Source: Microscillaceae bacterium
GTDB lineage: Bacteria; Bacteroidota; Bacteroidia; Cytophagales; Microscillaceae
Direction: 5' to 3'
Length of the DNA stretch: 29,502 bases
NCBI GenBank assembly: GCA_003483885.1
Contig: DMXI01000004.1
Location: 1-29,502 of the forward strand
Position 1 is the first letter of the stretch. Each line of letters starts with the position of its first letter. The position numbers and the translations under genes were made by a program. The notes beneath the pieces are model-generated. The model did not search any database, had not been told where the DNA came from, and worked only from the letters and a program-made list of their open reading frames with translations. Positions 8,467-15,491 of the stretch are shown one piece after another.

Positions 8467-9366
8467 ATGAGTAAATACTTTTTCAGAAGCTTAAGCCTGA
8501 TTATATCTTGTTTATTTATTCAAAACTCCCTGGCGCAAGTTGCTCCTATTCAAAACCAAGCTTATTTTAACTCATATATTTATAATCCTGCTTGGGTCGG
8601 CAGCAAGGAAGTAAGCCAATTATTTGTAGGGTTTAAAAAACAGTGGTTGGGTGTTAGCGGATCACCTACAGTAGCCAACCTCACTTTTGAAAAGCCCTTG
8701 GGTGAAACCAAGGCCAGCATTGGAGCGAAAATCATCAATATTACAGAGGGACCCATCAATAGTTTATCTACACAGGTAACTGCAGGTTATCGTCTGGAGC
8801 TAGGCATGGAAAGCTTTCTGTTTTTTGGGATGTCCCTAGGGATTGCTTACAACTTGTTTGATGCCAGTAAATTAGACGACCCTGATGATCCATTGGCTGT
8901 TGAACAAAATGGAAGTAATGCTGCGTTTGATGGGGGAGTAGGGCTAGGCTATCAGGTAGCTAAACTTCGAGTAGGTTGGGCTATTCCTAAATTTGTGGTT
9001 CCTGGCCCATTTCTAAGTCCCAGCGATGCTCAAGACACTTTTAGTCCCTGGGATTATATGATTGGTTCATTGGCGTATACCTTGGAACCCAACCTGGACT
9101 TGAGTTTGACTCCCAAGTTGTTTTATCATTATCACAAAGACTTTCAAAACCTGACATCGGTTGGTTTAGAGGCCAAGTATCAACAAAAGTTTTTGGGAGG
9201 GATAATATGGCAACAAAACAATGGCATCACCCTGCTGGGGGGAATGGAGCTGAACAATTATTTAAATGTTCGCTACTTGTACAGTTTTTCTGCTCCCGCA
9301 TCTGATCTGCCTAATGATAGTCACGAGATTACTTTAAGCATAAGCTTTGGGGATTCAAAAAAATGA
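8467..9366 (+). CDS. PorP/SprF family type IX secretion membrane protein
   Basis: 299 residues with a signal peptide (residues 1-23, ending SLAQ). The start of the mature protein, NQAYFNSYIYNPAWVGS, then FKKQWLGVSGSPTVANL, is the classic PorP/SprF opening (TIGR03519). The rest alternates hydrophobic and polar residues and Gly/aromatic turns, as in an outer-membrane beta-barrel. SprF-like proteins act with type B C-terminal-domain cargo, the prototype being SprF with SprB in gliding Flavobacterium. Lying 160 bases after the lyase that carries exactly this type of domain, it is probably its dedicated partner. Confidence 0.9.
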   Translation: MSKYFFRSLSLIISCLFIQNSLAQVAPIQNQAYFNSYIYNPAWVGSKEVSQLFVGFKKQWLGVSGSPTVANLTFEKPLGETKASIGAKIINITEGPINSLSTQVTAGYRLELGMESFLFFGMSLGIAYNLFDASKLDDPDDPLAVEQNGSNAAFDGGVGLGYQVAKLRVGWAIPKFVVPGPFLSPSDAQDTFSPWDYMIGSLAYTLEPNLDLSLTPKLFYHYHKDFQNLTSVGLEAKYQQKFLGGIIWQQNNGITLLGGMELNNYLNVRYLYSFSAPASDLPNDSHEITLSISFGDSKK

Positions 9367-9420
9367 AAACAGAAGTAGTATAGTTATTTTATCAAAGGGT
9401 ATTTTGGGGTTTGTTTGATA

Positions 9421-9463
9421 GGCTTTTGCACTTTTTTACCAAAAAAAAGCGCGAGAAGTGTTA
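9421..9463. repeat. Non-coding near-copy of the 3' end of the esterase gene
   Basis: This intergenic stretch resembles 4144-4185, the last codons of the exported esterase. Both contain GCTTTTG, then a C/T-run ending TTTTTACC, then an A-run and AAGCGCGAGAAG, then a TTA. Run lengths differ by one or two bases. The A- and T-runs are low complexity, so the weight lies on the AAGCGCGAGAAG core and on its co-occurrence with GCTTTTG at matching spacing. It may be the scar of a lost esterase paralogue. Confidence 0.45.
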
Positions 9464-9469
9464 ATTTTG
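9462..9469 (+). promoter_or_regulatory. Bacteroidota -7 box placed for an almost leaderless transcript
   Basis: TAATTTTG matches TAnnTTTG exactly. The ATG at 9477 begins only 7 bases after the box, where transcription normally starts, so the mRNA would have little or no 5' leader. The -33 region has only a T-rich stretch and no TTTG at proper spacing. Confidence 0.5.
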
Positions 9470-9476
9470 CACCCAA

Positions 9477-10067
9477 ATGTGGGAACCCGAAGAACTAAAG
9501 CCCAAACCTCTTGCGGCTAAAATATATCCATTGGTAGAAGCGCGCGACTTTGCCCAAATAAAGTCGGAGCTGCTTAAGTTGATGTTTTATTTTTTTGTAC
9601 CTGGTAGAGCAACTGCTATTTTGAACTCTCCCGATTGGCAAAAAATAGAAGTCATGTTGTTGCATCCAGAAAAAGCCAATCGCCTGTTAGCCACCCAATT
9701 GATAGACAGCCAGTTTTCGGTAAATGTTGGACGAACTTTTCATAAAATACTGAATAGCAACAAGTTTGACTATTTACACCGGCTTTTACAGCAATTAGAA
9801 GATGTGATGCATATGGACACTGTAACTGCTGAACATTTGCAAAAAGTAGAGGCAGATATTGAGCAAGCAAGGCAAAACCTCGATGCTACTAATGATCCCC
9901 AAAAAATCCGTCAGTTGAATCAGCACCTAGAACGCTTGCTGGACGAAGAACGGTATATCACCTACCAGATCAAATCAACCGATGACCCGGTGTATGACAA
10001 TGCCATGATGGTGGCCTTGGCTATGTTATCAGTATTGGACAATTTGTTGGAGAAGACAGGATACTGA
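9477..10067 (+). CDS. Unrecognised cytoplasmic helical protein
   Basis: 196 residues, no signal peptide or membrane segment. It is almost entirely predicted helical: YPLVEARDFAQIKSELLKL (18-36) at the start, a Leu/Gln/His-rich middle, and a charged stretch at about residues 118-158 with heptad-like spacing (AEHLQKVEADIEQARQNL, then LNQHLERLLDEERYI) that probably forms a coiled coil. The C-terminus MVALAMLSVLDNLLEKTGY is an amphipathic helix. I do not recognise a family. The reading frame is supported by Bacteroidota-like codon use, by a TAnnTTTG box directly before the ATG and by its place between two promoter-bearing genes. The marR promoter begins 34 bases after the stop. Confidence 0.7.
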   Translation: MWEPEELKPKPLAAKIYPLVEARDFAQIKSELLKLMFYFFVPGRATAILNSPDWQKIEVMLLHPEKANRLLATQLIDSQFSVNVGRTFHKILNSNKFDYLHRLLQQLEDVMHMDTVTAEHLQKVEADIEQARQNLDATNDPQKIRQLNQHLERLLDEERYITYQIKSTDDPVYDNAMMVALAMLSVLDNLLEKTGY

Positions 10068-10100
10068 GAGAGGTGTTCAGACAGGGTTTGGATATTCTTT

Positions 10101-10132
10101 TTTGGAAAAATAAAAATCATTTTATAAATTTG
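10101..10132 (+). promoter_or_regulatory. marR promoter (-33 TTTG, -7 TAAATTTG)
   Basis: TTTG at 10101-10104 and TAAATTTG at 10125-10132 are separated by 20 bases, an ideal Bacteroidota sigma-A promoter. Transcription should begin near 10139, about 23 bases before the marR ATG. The -7 box is overlapped by a 16-bp palindrome, so a bound repressor would block it. Confidence 0.8.
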
Positions 10133-10154
10133 TTGCAACAAATATCGTTTTAAC
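10123..10154 (+). promoter_or_regulatory. MarR operator copy A (upstream of marR)
   Basis: First of three copies of a 32-bp element. It holds two GTTnnAAC dyads 15 bp apart: GTTGCAAC (10132-10139) and GTTTTAAC (10147-10154). The first dyad sits in the perfect palindrome ATTTGTTGCAACAAAT (10128-10143), which overlaps the -7 box and the expected start site. It matches copy B at 28 of 32 positions and copy C at 26 of 32. Confidence 0.8.
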
Positions 10155-10161
10155 AATACAT

Positions 10162-10617
10162 ATGAAGCTGGAAAAAATCATAGATATCAATAAACTCACC
10201 AAAGATATAAGCCCACGTGAGCGGTTGGTTGCCAATTTACAAGTAAGGGGTAATCGCTTTTTTTATCTATTCAAGCAAGTATTGAAACCCTACGATATTA
10301 GCGAGGTACAATTTAATGTACTTGAGGCTTTGCGTAACAATCAGCCAGATCCTTTATCAGCTGGTGAAATATCCAAAATGCTGATCAGCGAAGCATCTGA
10401 TGTGACGCGCATTATAGATAGAATGGTAAAAAAAGGATTGGTAAATAGAACAACCCCAGAAAATAATCGCAGGATGGTATTGGTCTCATTGACTGAGGCT
10501 GGTTTAAAGAAGTCTGAGGAGTCCAAAGATATCATTCATGAAATCACTGCCAAAACTGAGGTTTGGACCGATGAAGAAGTAGCTTTATTGAATAAATTAT
10601 TAGATAAATTAGAGTAA
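10162..10617 (+). CDS. MarR-family transcriptional regulator
   Basis: 151 residues. Winged helix-turn-helix at about residues 48-112: VQFNVLEALRNN, LSAGEISKML, a recognition helix around SEASDVTRIIDRMVKKGLV, and the wing RTTPENNRRMVLVSLTEAG with the invariant D-R...R pattern. The flanking N- and C-terminal helices give the MarR dimer interface. MarR proteins usually repress themselves and a neighbouring transporter and are released by small ligands. Here the gene is preceded by a strong promoter overlapped by a palindromic operator, and the same element recurs twice before the next gene pair, an exported barrel-like protein and a drug exporter. Autoregulation and control of that pair are strong inferences. 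Confidence 0.93.
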   Translation: MKLEKIIDINKLTKDISPRERLVANLQVRGNRFFYLFKQVLKPYDISEVQFNVLEALRNNQPDPLSAGEISKMLISEASDVTRIIDRMVKKGLVNRTTPENNRRMVLVSLTEAGLKKSEESKDIIHEITAKTEVWTDEEVALLNKLLDKLE

Positions 10618-10628
10618 AAAATTTTGCC

Positions 10629-10660
10629 TATAAATATGTTGAAACGAATATTGTTTTAAC
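10629..10660 (+). promoter_or_regulatory. MarR operator copy B (between marR and the efflux pair)
   Basis: Same 32-bp element, 28 of 32 identical to copy A, with GTTGAAAC (10638-10645) and GTTTTAAC (10653-10660). Its -7-like box is TAAATATG (one mismatch) and no -33 box is visible, so it is probably a regulator-binding site and not an active promoter. It lies 12 bases after the marR stop and upstream of the marR terminator. Confidence 0.7.
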
Positions 10661-10670
10661 GTGTTATTAC

Positions 10671-10694
10671 CACCTGATGACAGGTGATTTTTTT
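10671..10694 (+). terminator. Rho-independent terminator of marR
   Basis: CACCTG, loop ATGA, CAGGTG, then ATTTTTTT: a compact GC-rich stem with a T-run, 54 bases after the marR stop. It isolates marR from the efflux pair, which has its own promoter six bases further on. Confidence 0.85.
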
Positions 10695-10697
10695 GAG

Positions 10698-10729
10698 TAT
10701 AAATTTGTTTAAACAAGTATTGTCTAAAC
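10698..10729 (+). promoter_or_regulatory. MarR operator copy C overlapping the promoter of the efflux pair
   Basis: Third copy, 26 of 32 identical to A and to B. The -7 box TAAATTTG (10700-10707) is intact; a -33 box would fall in the terminator stem and is poor. Dyads are GTTTAAAC, inside the palindrome TTGTTTAAACAA, and GTCTAAAC, inside ATTGT-N4-ACAAT. The expected start is near 10714, giving a leader of about 30 bases to the ATG at 10744. Confidence 0.8.
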
Positions 10730-10743
10730 AATCAAAACACCCT

Positions 10744-11385
10744 ATGAAAAGAACAATTTACTGTATTTATGCCTTTATTTTCCTCTCACCAATGGTAGCT
10801 ATGGGGCAGGAGCCATTGCCCAAGCCAAAAACACCTATACCGGTAGAGGTGTTTGCTGGTCATCGAGCTTTAACTTACCAACATGTGCTTAGCAAAGACA
10901 TTGGGCGATTCAATTTTTTTAATGTAGCAGCTTTTGATGCTGAATATGGGGCAAGTCCAAAGAATGAATTCGTGATTTCTAGTTTCTTCTCTTATTCGCT
11001 CGGAAAAGGCTTTTCGGTAGGGGTAGGAGGTGAAATACAGCCTCCCGGAGCCAATTTCATTTTTGGGGCGCAATACGTGTATGCTTCCCAGCAGTGGCTA
11101 CTAGTTTTTTTTCCTTCGGTTACACTACAACCTGCATCACAGTTTGCCCAGCTTTCTTTGCTAGAGTTTCGCCCTCGCATTAGTCAAAAAATTCGCGGAT
11201 ACTTTAGAGCACAAGTATTGGTAAGCACCAACTTCATCACTTACGACCGAGGATATCAACAATTGCGATTAGGCGTGCAAATCAAGCAGTTACAGCTAGG
11301 TCTGGCGGCAAATTTTGATCAGTTTGCTGCTAATACCAGAACTACCACCAATTACGGAATATTTACTCGTCTACTTATTTTTTAA
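10744..11385 (+). CDS. Exported beta-barrel-like protein of the MarR efflux module
   Basis: 213 residues from the ATG at 10744. This start is chosen because it begins a clear signal peptide (MKRTIYCIYAFIFLSPMVAM, then GQ) and because an earlier in-frame start at 10684 would lie within the terminator and promoter. The mature protein consists of short alternating hydrophobic strands with Gly/aromatic turns (FSYSLGKGFSVGVGGEI, FIFGAQYVYASQQWLLVF, FRAQVLVSTNFITY, IKQLQLGLAANF) and ends in an aromatic residue, all typical of a small outer-membrane barrel of about 8-10 strands. No family is recognised. It shares a promoter with the MFS exporter 18 bases downstream, so it may help drug passage or respond to envelope stress (inference). 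Confidence 0.75.
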   Translation: MKRTIYCIYAFIFLSPMVAMGQEPLPKPKTPIPVEVFAGHRALTYQHVLSKDIGRFNFFNVAAFDAEYGASPKNEFVISSFFSYSLGKGFSVGVGGEIQPPGANFIFGAQYVYASQQWLLVFFPSVTLQPASQFAQLSLLEFRPRISQKIRGYFRAQVLVSTNFITYDRGYQQLRLGVQIKQLQLGLAANFDQFAANTRTTTNYGIFTRLLIF

Positions 11386-11403
11386 TCAACAATTCTTTAG
11401 AAA

Positions 11404-12627
11404 ATGACAAGCATCACGCGAAATAAACGTGCAAAAACCAACACCAAAGAGCTAGAGTTTATTGCCCTCATGGCGTTTCTTATGTCCAATGTGGCATTGG
11501 CTATTGATGCGGTGTTGCCAGCATTAACCCACATTGGTCGTTCACTGGATGAAGCCAATCCAGCAAATCTACAATTGGTAATCACCATGATTTTCTTGGG
11601 GTTGGGTATTGGGCAATTAATTTTTGGAACCATTTCGGATAGCTTTGGGCGAAAACCAACGGTATATTGGGGGGTAGCCATCTTTATATTGGCCAGTTTT
11701 ATTTGTATTACCACTGCTACTTTAGAAATGATGTTATTGGGTAGGGTTTTGCAGGGAGTAGGATTAGCCGCTCCTCGAACGGTAAGTATTTCTATCATTC
11801 GGGACTCTTATAGCGGAAACCGTATGGCAAGGATTATGTCATTTATCACCGTAATTTTTATCTTGATTCCAATGGTTGCCCCAGTGTTAGGTCAGATCAT
11901 ATTGTTACGCTTCCATTGGCAAGCCATTTTTTATTTTCAGTTAATTTTTATCTCTCTTACGCTATTTTGGTTCGGCAAACGGCAACCTGAAACTTTGCCT
12001 AAATCTAACCGAACAACATTTTCTGGTAAACAATTTCTGAATGGGACCAAAGAATTTTTTAGATTTCGAAACACCGTATTATTTACCATTATTGAGGGAT
12101 TGTTAGAGGGTGCGTTTATTTTGTATTTAAGTGTCTCTAAACAAGTTTTTCAGGATCAATATGGTTTGGTCGATGAGTTTCCCTATCTCTTTGCTGGAAT
12201 CGCCTTTGTATTAGGCATTGCTACCTTTTTTAATGGGGCCTTGGTAACAAAGTATGGCATGCAAAAACTCCTGAGGCGAGCCTTGGTTCTTTTTAGTATT
12301 TTTTCATTGAGTTTTTTGCTCTTGTTTCCTTGGTCTACCAATCCTCCGTTGTTTGTTCTACTCTTTTTCCTGGCTTTTCAGTTTGGTTCATTTGGCTTTA
12401 TTTTGGGTAACCTGAGTGCGCTTGCTTTGCAACCTGTGGGACACATTGCAGGTACAGGTGCCTCTATTTTTAGTGTGCTCTCCACCATTATCTCGGTTCC
12501 TTTGGCAGTGTTTGCAGGTACCTATGTAACCAATACCGTATTTCCCTTGTTTGTAGTGTTTTTGAGTTGTGGTGTGGTAGCCCTGCTGTTGTTGAGTTTT
12601 GTAAACAGTAAGAGTAAGTCATCTTAG
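11404..12627 (+). CDS. MFS multidrug exporter, Bcr/CflA type
   Basis: 407 residues with about 12 hydrophobic helices. MFS motif A is present as GQLIFGTISDSFGRKP (residues 70-85, with D79, G82, R83, K84), a motif B-like LGRVLQGVG (112-120, R114), and a motif C-like VAPVLGQ (158-164). The N-terminal AIDAVLPALTHIG with an acidic residue in helix 1 is typical of the DHA1 Bcr/CflA branch (bicyclomycin, chloramphenicol and similar drugs). It would use the proton gradient to export hydrophobic compounds across the inner membrane. It follows the barrel-like gene by 18 bases and should be transcribed from the MarR-controlled promoter. The actual substrate cannot be read from the sequence. Confidence 0.9.
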   Translation: MTSITRNKRAKTNTKELEFIALMAFLMSNVALAIDAVLPALTHIGRSLDEANPANLQLVITMIFLGLGIGQLIFGTISDSFGRKPTVYWGVAIFILASFICITTATLEMMLLGRVLQGVGLAAPRTVSISIIRDSYSGNRMARIMSFITVIFILIPMVAPVLGQIILLRFHWQAIFYFQLIFISLTLFWFGKRQPETLPKSNRTTFSGKQFLNGTKEFFRFRNTVLFTIIEGLLEGAFILYLSVSKQVFQDQYGLVDEFPYLFAGIAFVLGIATFFNGALVTKYGMQKLLRRALVLFSIFSLSFLLLFPWSTNPPLFVLLFFLAFQFGSFGFILGNLSALALQPVGHIAGTGASIFSVLSTIISVPLAVFAGTYVTNTVFPLFVVFLSCGVVALLLLSFVNSKSKSS

Positions 12628-12662
12628 CCAATACCCCAAGTCCATCAACTATTGTAAATAAA

Positions 12663-12692
12663 AAAGCCACGATTTTTCGTGGCTTTGGTCTT
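12663..12692. terminator. Bidirectional terminator between convergent genes
   Basis: AAAGCCACGA and TCGTGGCTTT form a perfect 10-bp stem with loop TTTT. A-run and T-run flanks serve both strands: the MFS gene on plus and the oligopeptidase on minus. Confidence 0.9.
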
Positions 12693-12710
12693 TTTTGATA
12701 AAAAACTTAT

Positions 12711-14774
12711 CTATTCCTTGATACCTAGTAAATCAAACATAAATACATACTCTAGAGCCAGTTCTTTAAAACGTTGAAAACGCCCGGTTTTACCACTGTG
12801 TCCAGCACTCATGTCAGTTTTCAGCAATAAAGTGTTTTGATCAGTTTTGAGCTCCCGGAGTTTAGCCACCCATTTGGCGGGTTCCCAGTATTGCACCTGC
12901 GAATCGTGCAGGCCAGCTGTCACCAATACATTAGGATATGCTTTAGCTTCTACCTGATCGTAAGGTGAATAAGACAACATATACTCATAATATGCGGGTT
13001 CATTGGGATTTCCCCATTCGTCATACTCCCCAGTAGTCAACGGAATGCTATCGTCTAGCATGGTCGTGACAACGTCTACAAAAGGCACTGCTGCAATAAT
13101 GCCTTTAAATAGCTCAGGACGCATATTCATGATACCTCCCATGAGCATCCCCCCAGCACTGCCGCCCATGGCAAACAGTTTTTCTTGAGAGGTATATTGT
13201 TCATTGACTAAATAATCAGCACAATCGATAAAGTCGTTAAAAGTATTGAGCTTTTTCAAGAGTTTACCTTCTTCGTACCAAGGGCGACCCATTGTTTCAC
13301 TTCCTCTAATGTGAGCAATGGCAAATACAAACCCACGGTCCAGCAAGCTTAAGCGAGAAGAGCTAAAGTCGGGGGTTACATTGATACCATAAGATCCATA
13401 CCCATAGAGTAGGGCTGGGTTTTCCCCATTCTTTTGCAAGCCTTTTTTATAAACCAATGATAAAGGCACTTTTACACCATCCCTGGCAGTAATGTATATG
13501 CGTTCTGAAGCATAAGCAGTCGCATCATAGCCTCCCAATACCTCTTGTTGTTTTAAAAGGGTCTTTTCTTGGGTGCCCATATGGTAATCAAAAGTAGAGC
13601 GAGGGGTAATGAGTGAATTGAACCCATAGCGCAATACGTCGGTGTCAAACTCTGGATTGTAAGCTGTCCAAGCCGAATAGGTAGATTCACCAAAATCAAG
13701 GTAATGTTCCTGGCTACCATCCCAAGGGCGAATACGCAAATGTTCTAAGCCATCTTTGCGCTCTACGATTACTAAAAACTTTTTGAAAATCTCGATTTGT
13801 TCCAGCATCACATCCTGTCGGTGGGCAATTACTTCTTGCCAATGTTCTTTGCCAGGTTTGTCTTCACTGGTTACCATTAAGCGGAAGTTGGTAGCCTCCC
13901 AGTTGGTAACAATGTAAAATTTATCCTCAAAATGACTAATGCTGTATTCGTGCTTGTGTTCCCGAGGATTTACCACTGCAAACTCACCGTTGGGGTTGTC
14001 AGCAGCCAATATTCTTTGCTCGGTAGAAAGGGTACTATAGCAACCGATCACGAGGTATTTTCTGGATTTAGAGCGAAAAATATAAGTACCAAAGGTATCG
14101 TCTTCTTCTACATATACCTTTACATCATCGCTTTGGGGACGGTTGAGCTCATGCCGCCAAATGGTGTCATCCCTTAGGGTTTGCTCATCTTTGGTTACAT
14201 AAAACAACGTTTTGTTATCGGCCGCCCAGGCCACTTGCCCATTGGTGTTGGTGATCTTATCTTCCAGAATTTCTCCTGTCAATAAGTTTTTGAAATGGAT
14301 GGTGTATTTGCGACGACCTACAGTATCTACTCCAAAAGCCAGAATGTCTCGGTTTTCGCTCAAAGATAAGCCCTGTACTTGATAGTAATTTTGTCCTTCG
14401 GCCATTTGATTGACATCCAGCATCACTTCCTCTTCGGATTCCATACTGTCTTTTTTACGACAATAGATGGGATACTCCTTGCCTTCTTCGTAGCGTACAT
14501 AAAAAAAGTAGCCCCGGTGAAAATAGGGCACACTTTGGTCAGCTTCTTTGATTCGTCCTTTGATTTCCTGGAAAAGCTTTTCCTGAAAAGCTTCGGTATG
14601 AGCTAATACCGCTTGGGTATATTTATTTTCTGCATTGAGATAATCTAATACTTCCTGATCTTCACGCTGATTGAGCCAAAAATAATTGTCAATACGGGTT
14701 TGGCCATGCTTGGTCAGTTCGGTTGGTTTTTTAGCAGCAACCGGGGGATTTATTGTCGATGATTGATTTGTCAT
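12711..14774 (-). CDS. ptrB: Oligopeptidase B (S9A serine peptidase)
   Basis: 687 residues from the ATG at 14774; a longer frame from a TTG at 14834 adds 20 unconserved residues and is rejected. PPVAAKKPTELTKHGQTRIDNYFWL is the usual start of bacterial oligopeptidase B, followed by a seven-bladed beta-propeller (about 60-390) and a C-terminal alpha/beta hydrolase. The triad is Ser539 in GGSAGG, Asp624 in AGLHDSQV and His659 in SAGHSGK. The enzyme cleaves short peptides after Arg or Lys, with acidic subsite residues expected in the EYDEWGNP segment. No signal peptide, so probably cytoplasmic. It lies 96 bases behind the lipoprotein gene on the same strand and could be part of that transcript or have its own start. 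Confidence 0.92.
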   Translation of the reverse strand: MTNQSSTINPPVAAKKPTELTKHGQTRIDNYFWLNQREDQEVLDYLNAENKYTQAVLAHTEAFQEKLFQEIKGRIKEADQSVPYFHRGYFFYVRYEEGKEYPIYCRKKDSMESEEEVMLDVNQMAEGQNYYQVQGLSLSENRDILAFGVDTVGRRKYTIHFKNLLTGEILEDKITNTNGQVAWAADNKTLFYVTKDEQTLRDDTIWRHELNRPQSDDVKVYVEEDDTFGTYIFRSKSRKYLVIGCYSTLSTEQRILAADNPNGEFAVVNPREHKHEYSISHFEDKFYIVTNWEATNFRLMVTSEDKPGKEHWQEVIAHRQDVMLEQIEIFKKFLVIVERKDGLEHLRIRPWDGSQEHYLDFGESTYSAWTAYNPEFDTDVLRYGFNSLITPRSTFDYHMGTQEKTLLKQQEVLGGYDATAYASERIYITARDGVKVPLSLVYKKGLQKNGENPALLYGYGSYGINVTPDFSSSRLSLLDRGFVFAIAHIRGSETMGRPWYEEGKLLKKLNTFNDFIDCADYLVNEQYTSQEKLFAMGGSAGGMLMGGIMNMRPELFKGIIAAVPFVDVVTTMLDDSIPLTTGEYDEWGNPNEPAYYEYMLSYSPYDQVEAKAYPNVLVTAGLHDSQVQYWEPAKWVAKLRELKTDQNTLLLKTDMSAGHSGKTGRFQRFKELALEYVFMFDLLGIKE

Positions 14775-14870
14775 TCGTGTGCTATAGGTTTGAATTTGAA
14801 ACAGCAATTTCTCGTCTGTCAATGGATTATGCAAACAAATAAGACAGATTTATAAATATCGCTTGATTTA

Positions 14871-15488
14871 TTATTTAATCTTTATCACTGGGGGAAAACG
14901 TTGGTTGGTGTCTACCACGATGGCATCGAGTTGGTTATCTATAATGGGGTCGTGGTAATGAAAACTTAAAGGAATACCACGATAGAAAATAGCGTTGGTG
15001 GAGTAAGAACTTTCCAGACGAGCTATATGAAAGCGATTGCATCGTTTGCCTAAATATCTATGATTGGAAGGCTTACCACCAAAAAACTTCTGATAATGCC
15101 TGGAGGTCTGGTTGGTAATCATTTTCTCAAATAAATAATTGAATTCACGAGGCTTAGGTTGCTCAAACCATTGATTGTCAGCATTTTTTTGGTATTGGAT
15201 GCTGTCTTTTTTGTAAAACGCTTGCGGTCCATTTTTGGAAGTCTCTAGAATATATTCTTCGGCCCCATAATGATCAAAATAAACCTCGTAAGTAATGGTG
15301 TCTACTGACTGATCCGTATGTTTGTCAATAATTTGATATTTTACAAATCCATCTTTTACAGCGTACTTTTGGTAAGAATTTTTGAAATCTATTTTGGTAT
15401 AGTGTCTATATTCAGACCTGTCATCTCCTGTAAAGCAAGCATTGAACAGGCACGCCAAACTTGTAAAAATCACGATTCTTTTAAACAT
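14871..15488 (-). CDS. Lipoprotein of unknown function paired with the FG-GAP gene
   Basis: 205 residues. The N-terminus MFKRIVIFTSLACLFNAC has a short hydrophobic core with two possible lipobox cysteines, Cys13 (SLAC) and Cys18 (FNAC), so the product is most likely an outer-membrane or periplasmic lipoprotein. The rest is beta-rich, with many Tyr, His and Lys residues and repeated K-x-D-S-I-Q-Y-like strands, and I recognise no domain. Its start lies three bases after the stop of the upstream FG-GAP gene, so they are translationally close and almost certainly co-expressed. A role as a cell-surface anchor or partner for that protein is a guess. Confidence 0.7.
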   Translation of the reverse strand: MFKRIVIFTSLACLFNACFTGDDRSEYRHYTKIDFKNSYQKYAVKDGFVKYQIIDKHTDQSVDTITYEVYFDHYGAEEYILETSKNGPQAFYKKDSIQYQKNADNQWFEQPKPREFNYLFEKMITNQTSRHYQKFFGGKPSNHRYLGKRCNRFHIARLESSYSTNAIFYRGIPLSFHYHDPIIDNQLDAIVVDTNQRFPPVIKIK

Positions 15489-15491
15489 ATC

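Noticed and set aside
10684..10743. Longer N-terminus for the barrel-like protein
   Set aside because: It would run through the marR terminator, a -7 box and the operator; the signal peptide starts at 10744.
14775..14834. In-frame extension of oligopeptidase B starting with TTG
   Set aside because: The extra 20 residues are not part of the family; the conserved N-terminus follows the ATG at 14774 directly.
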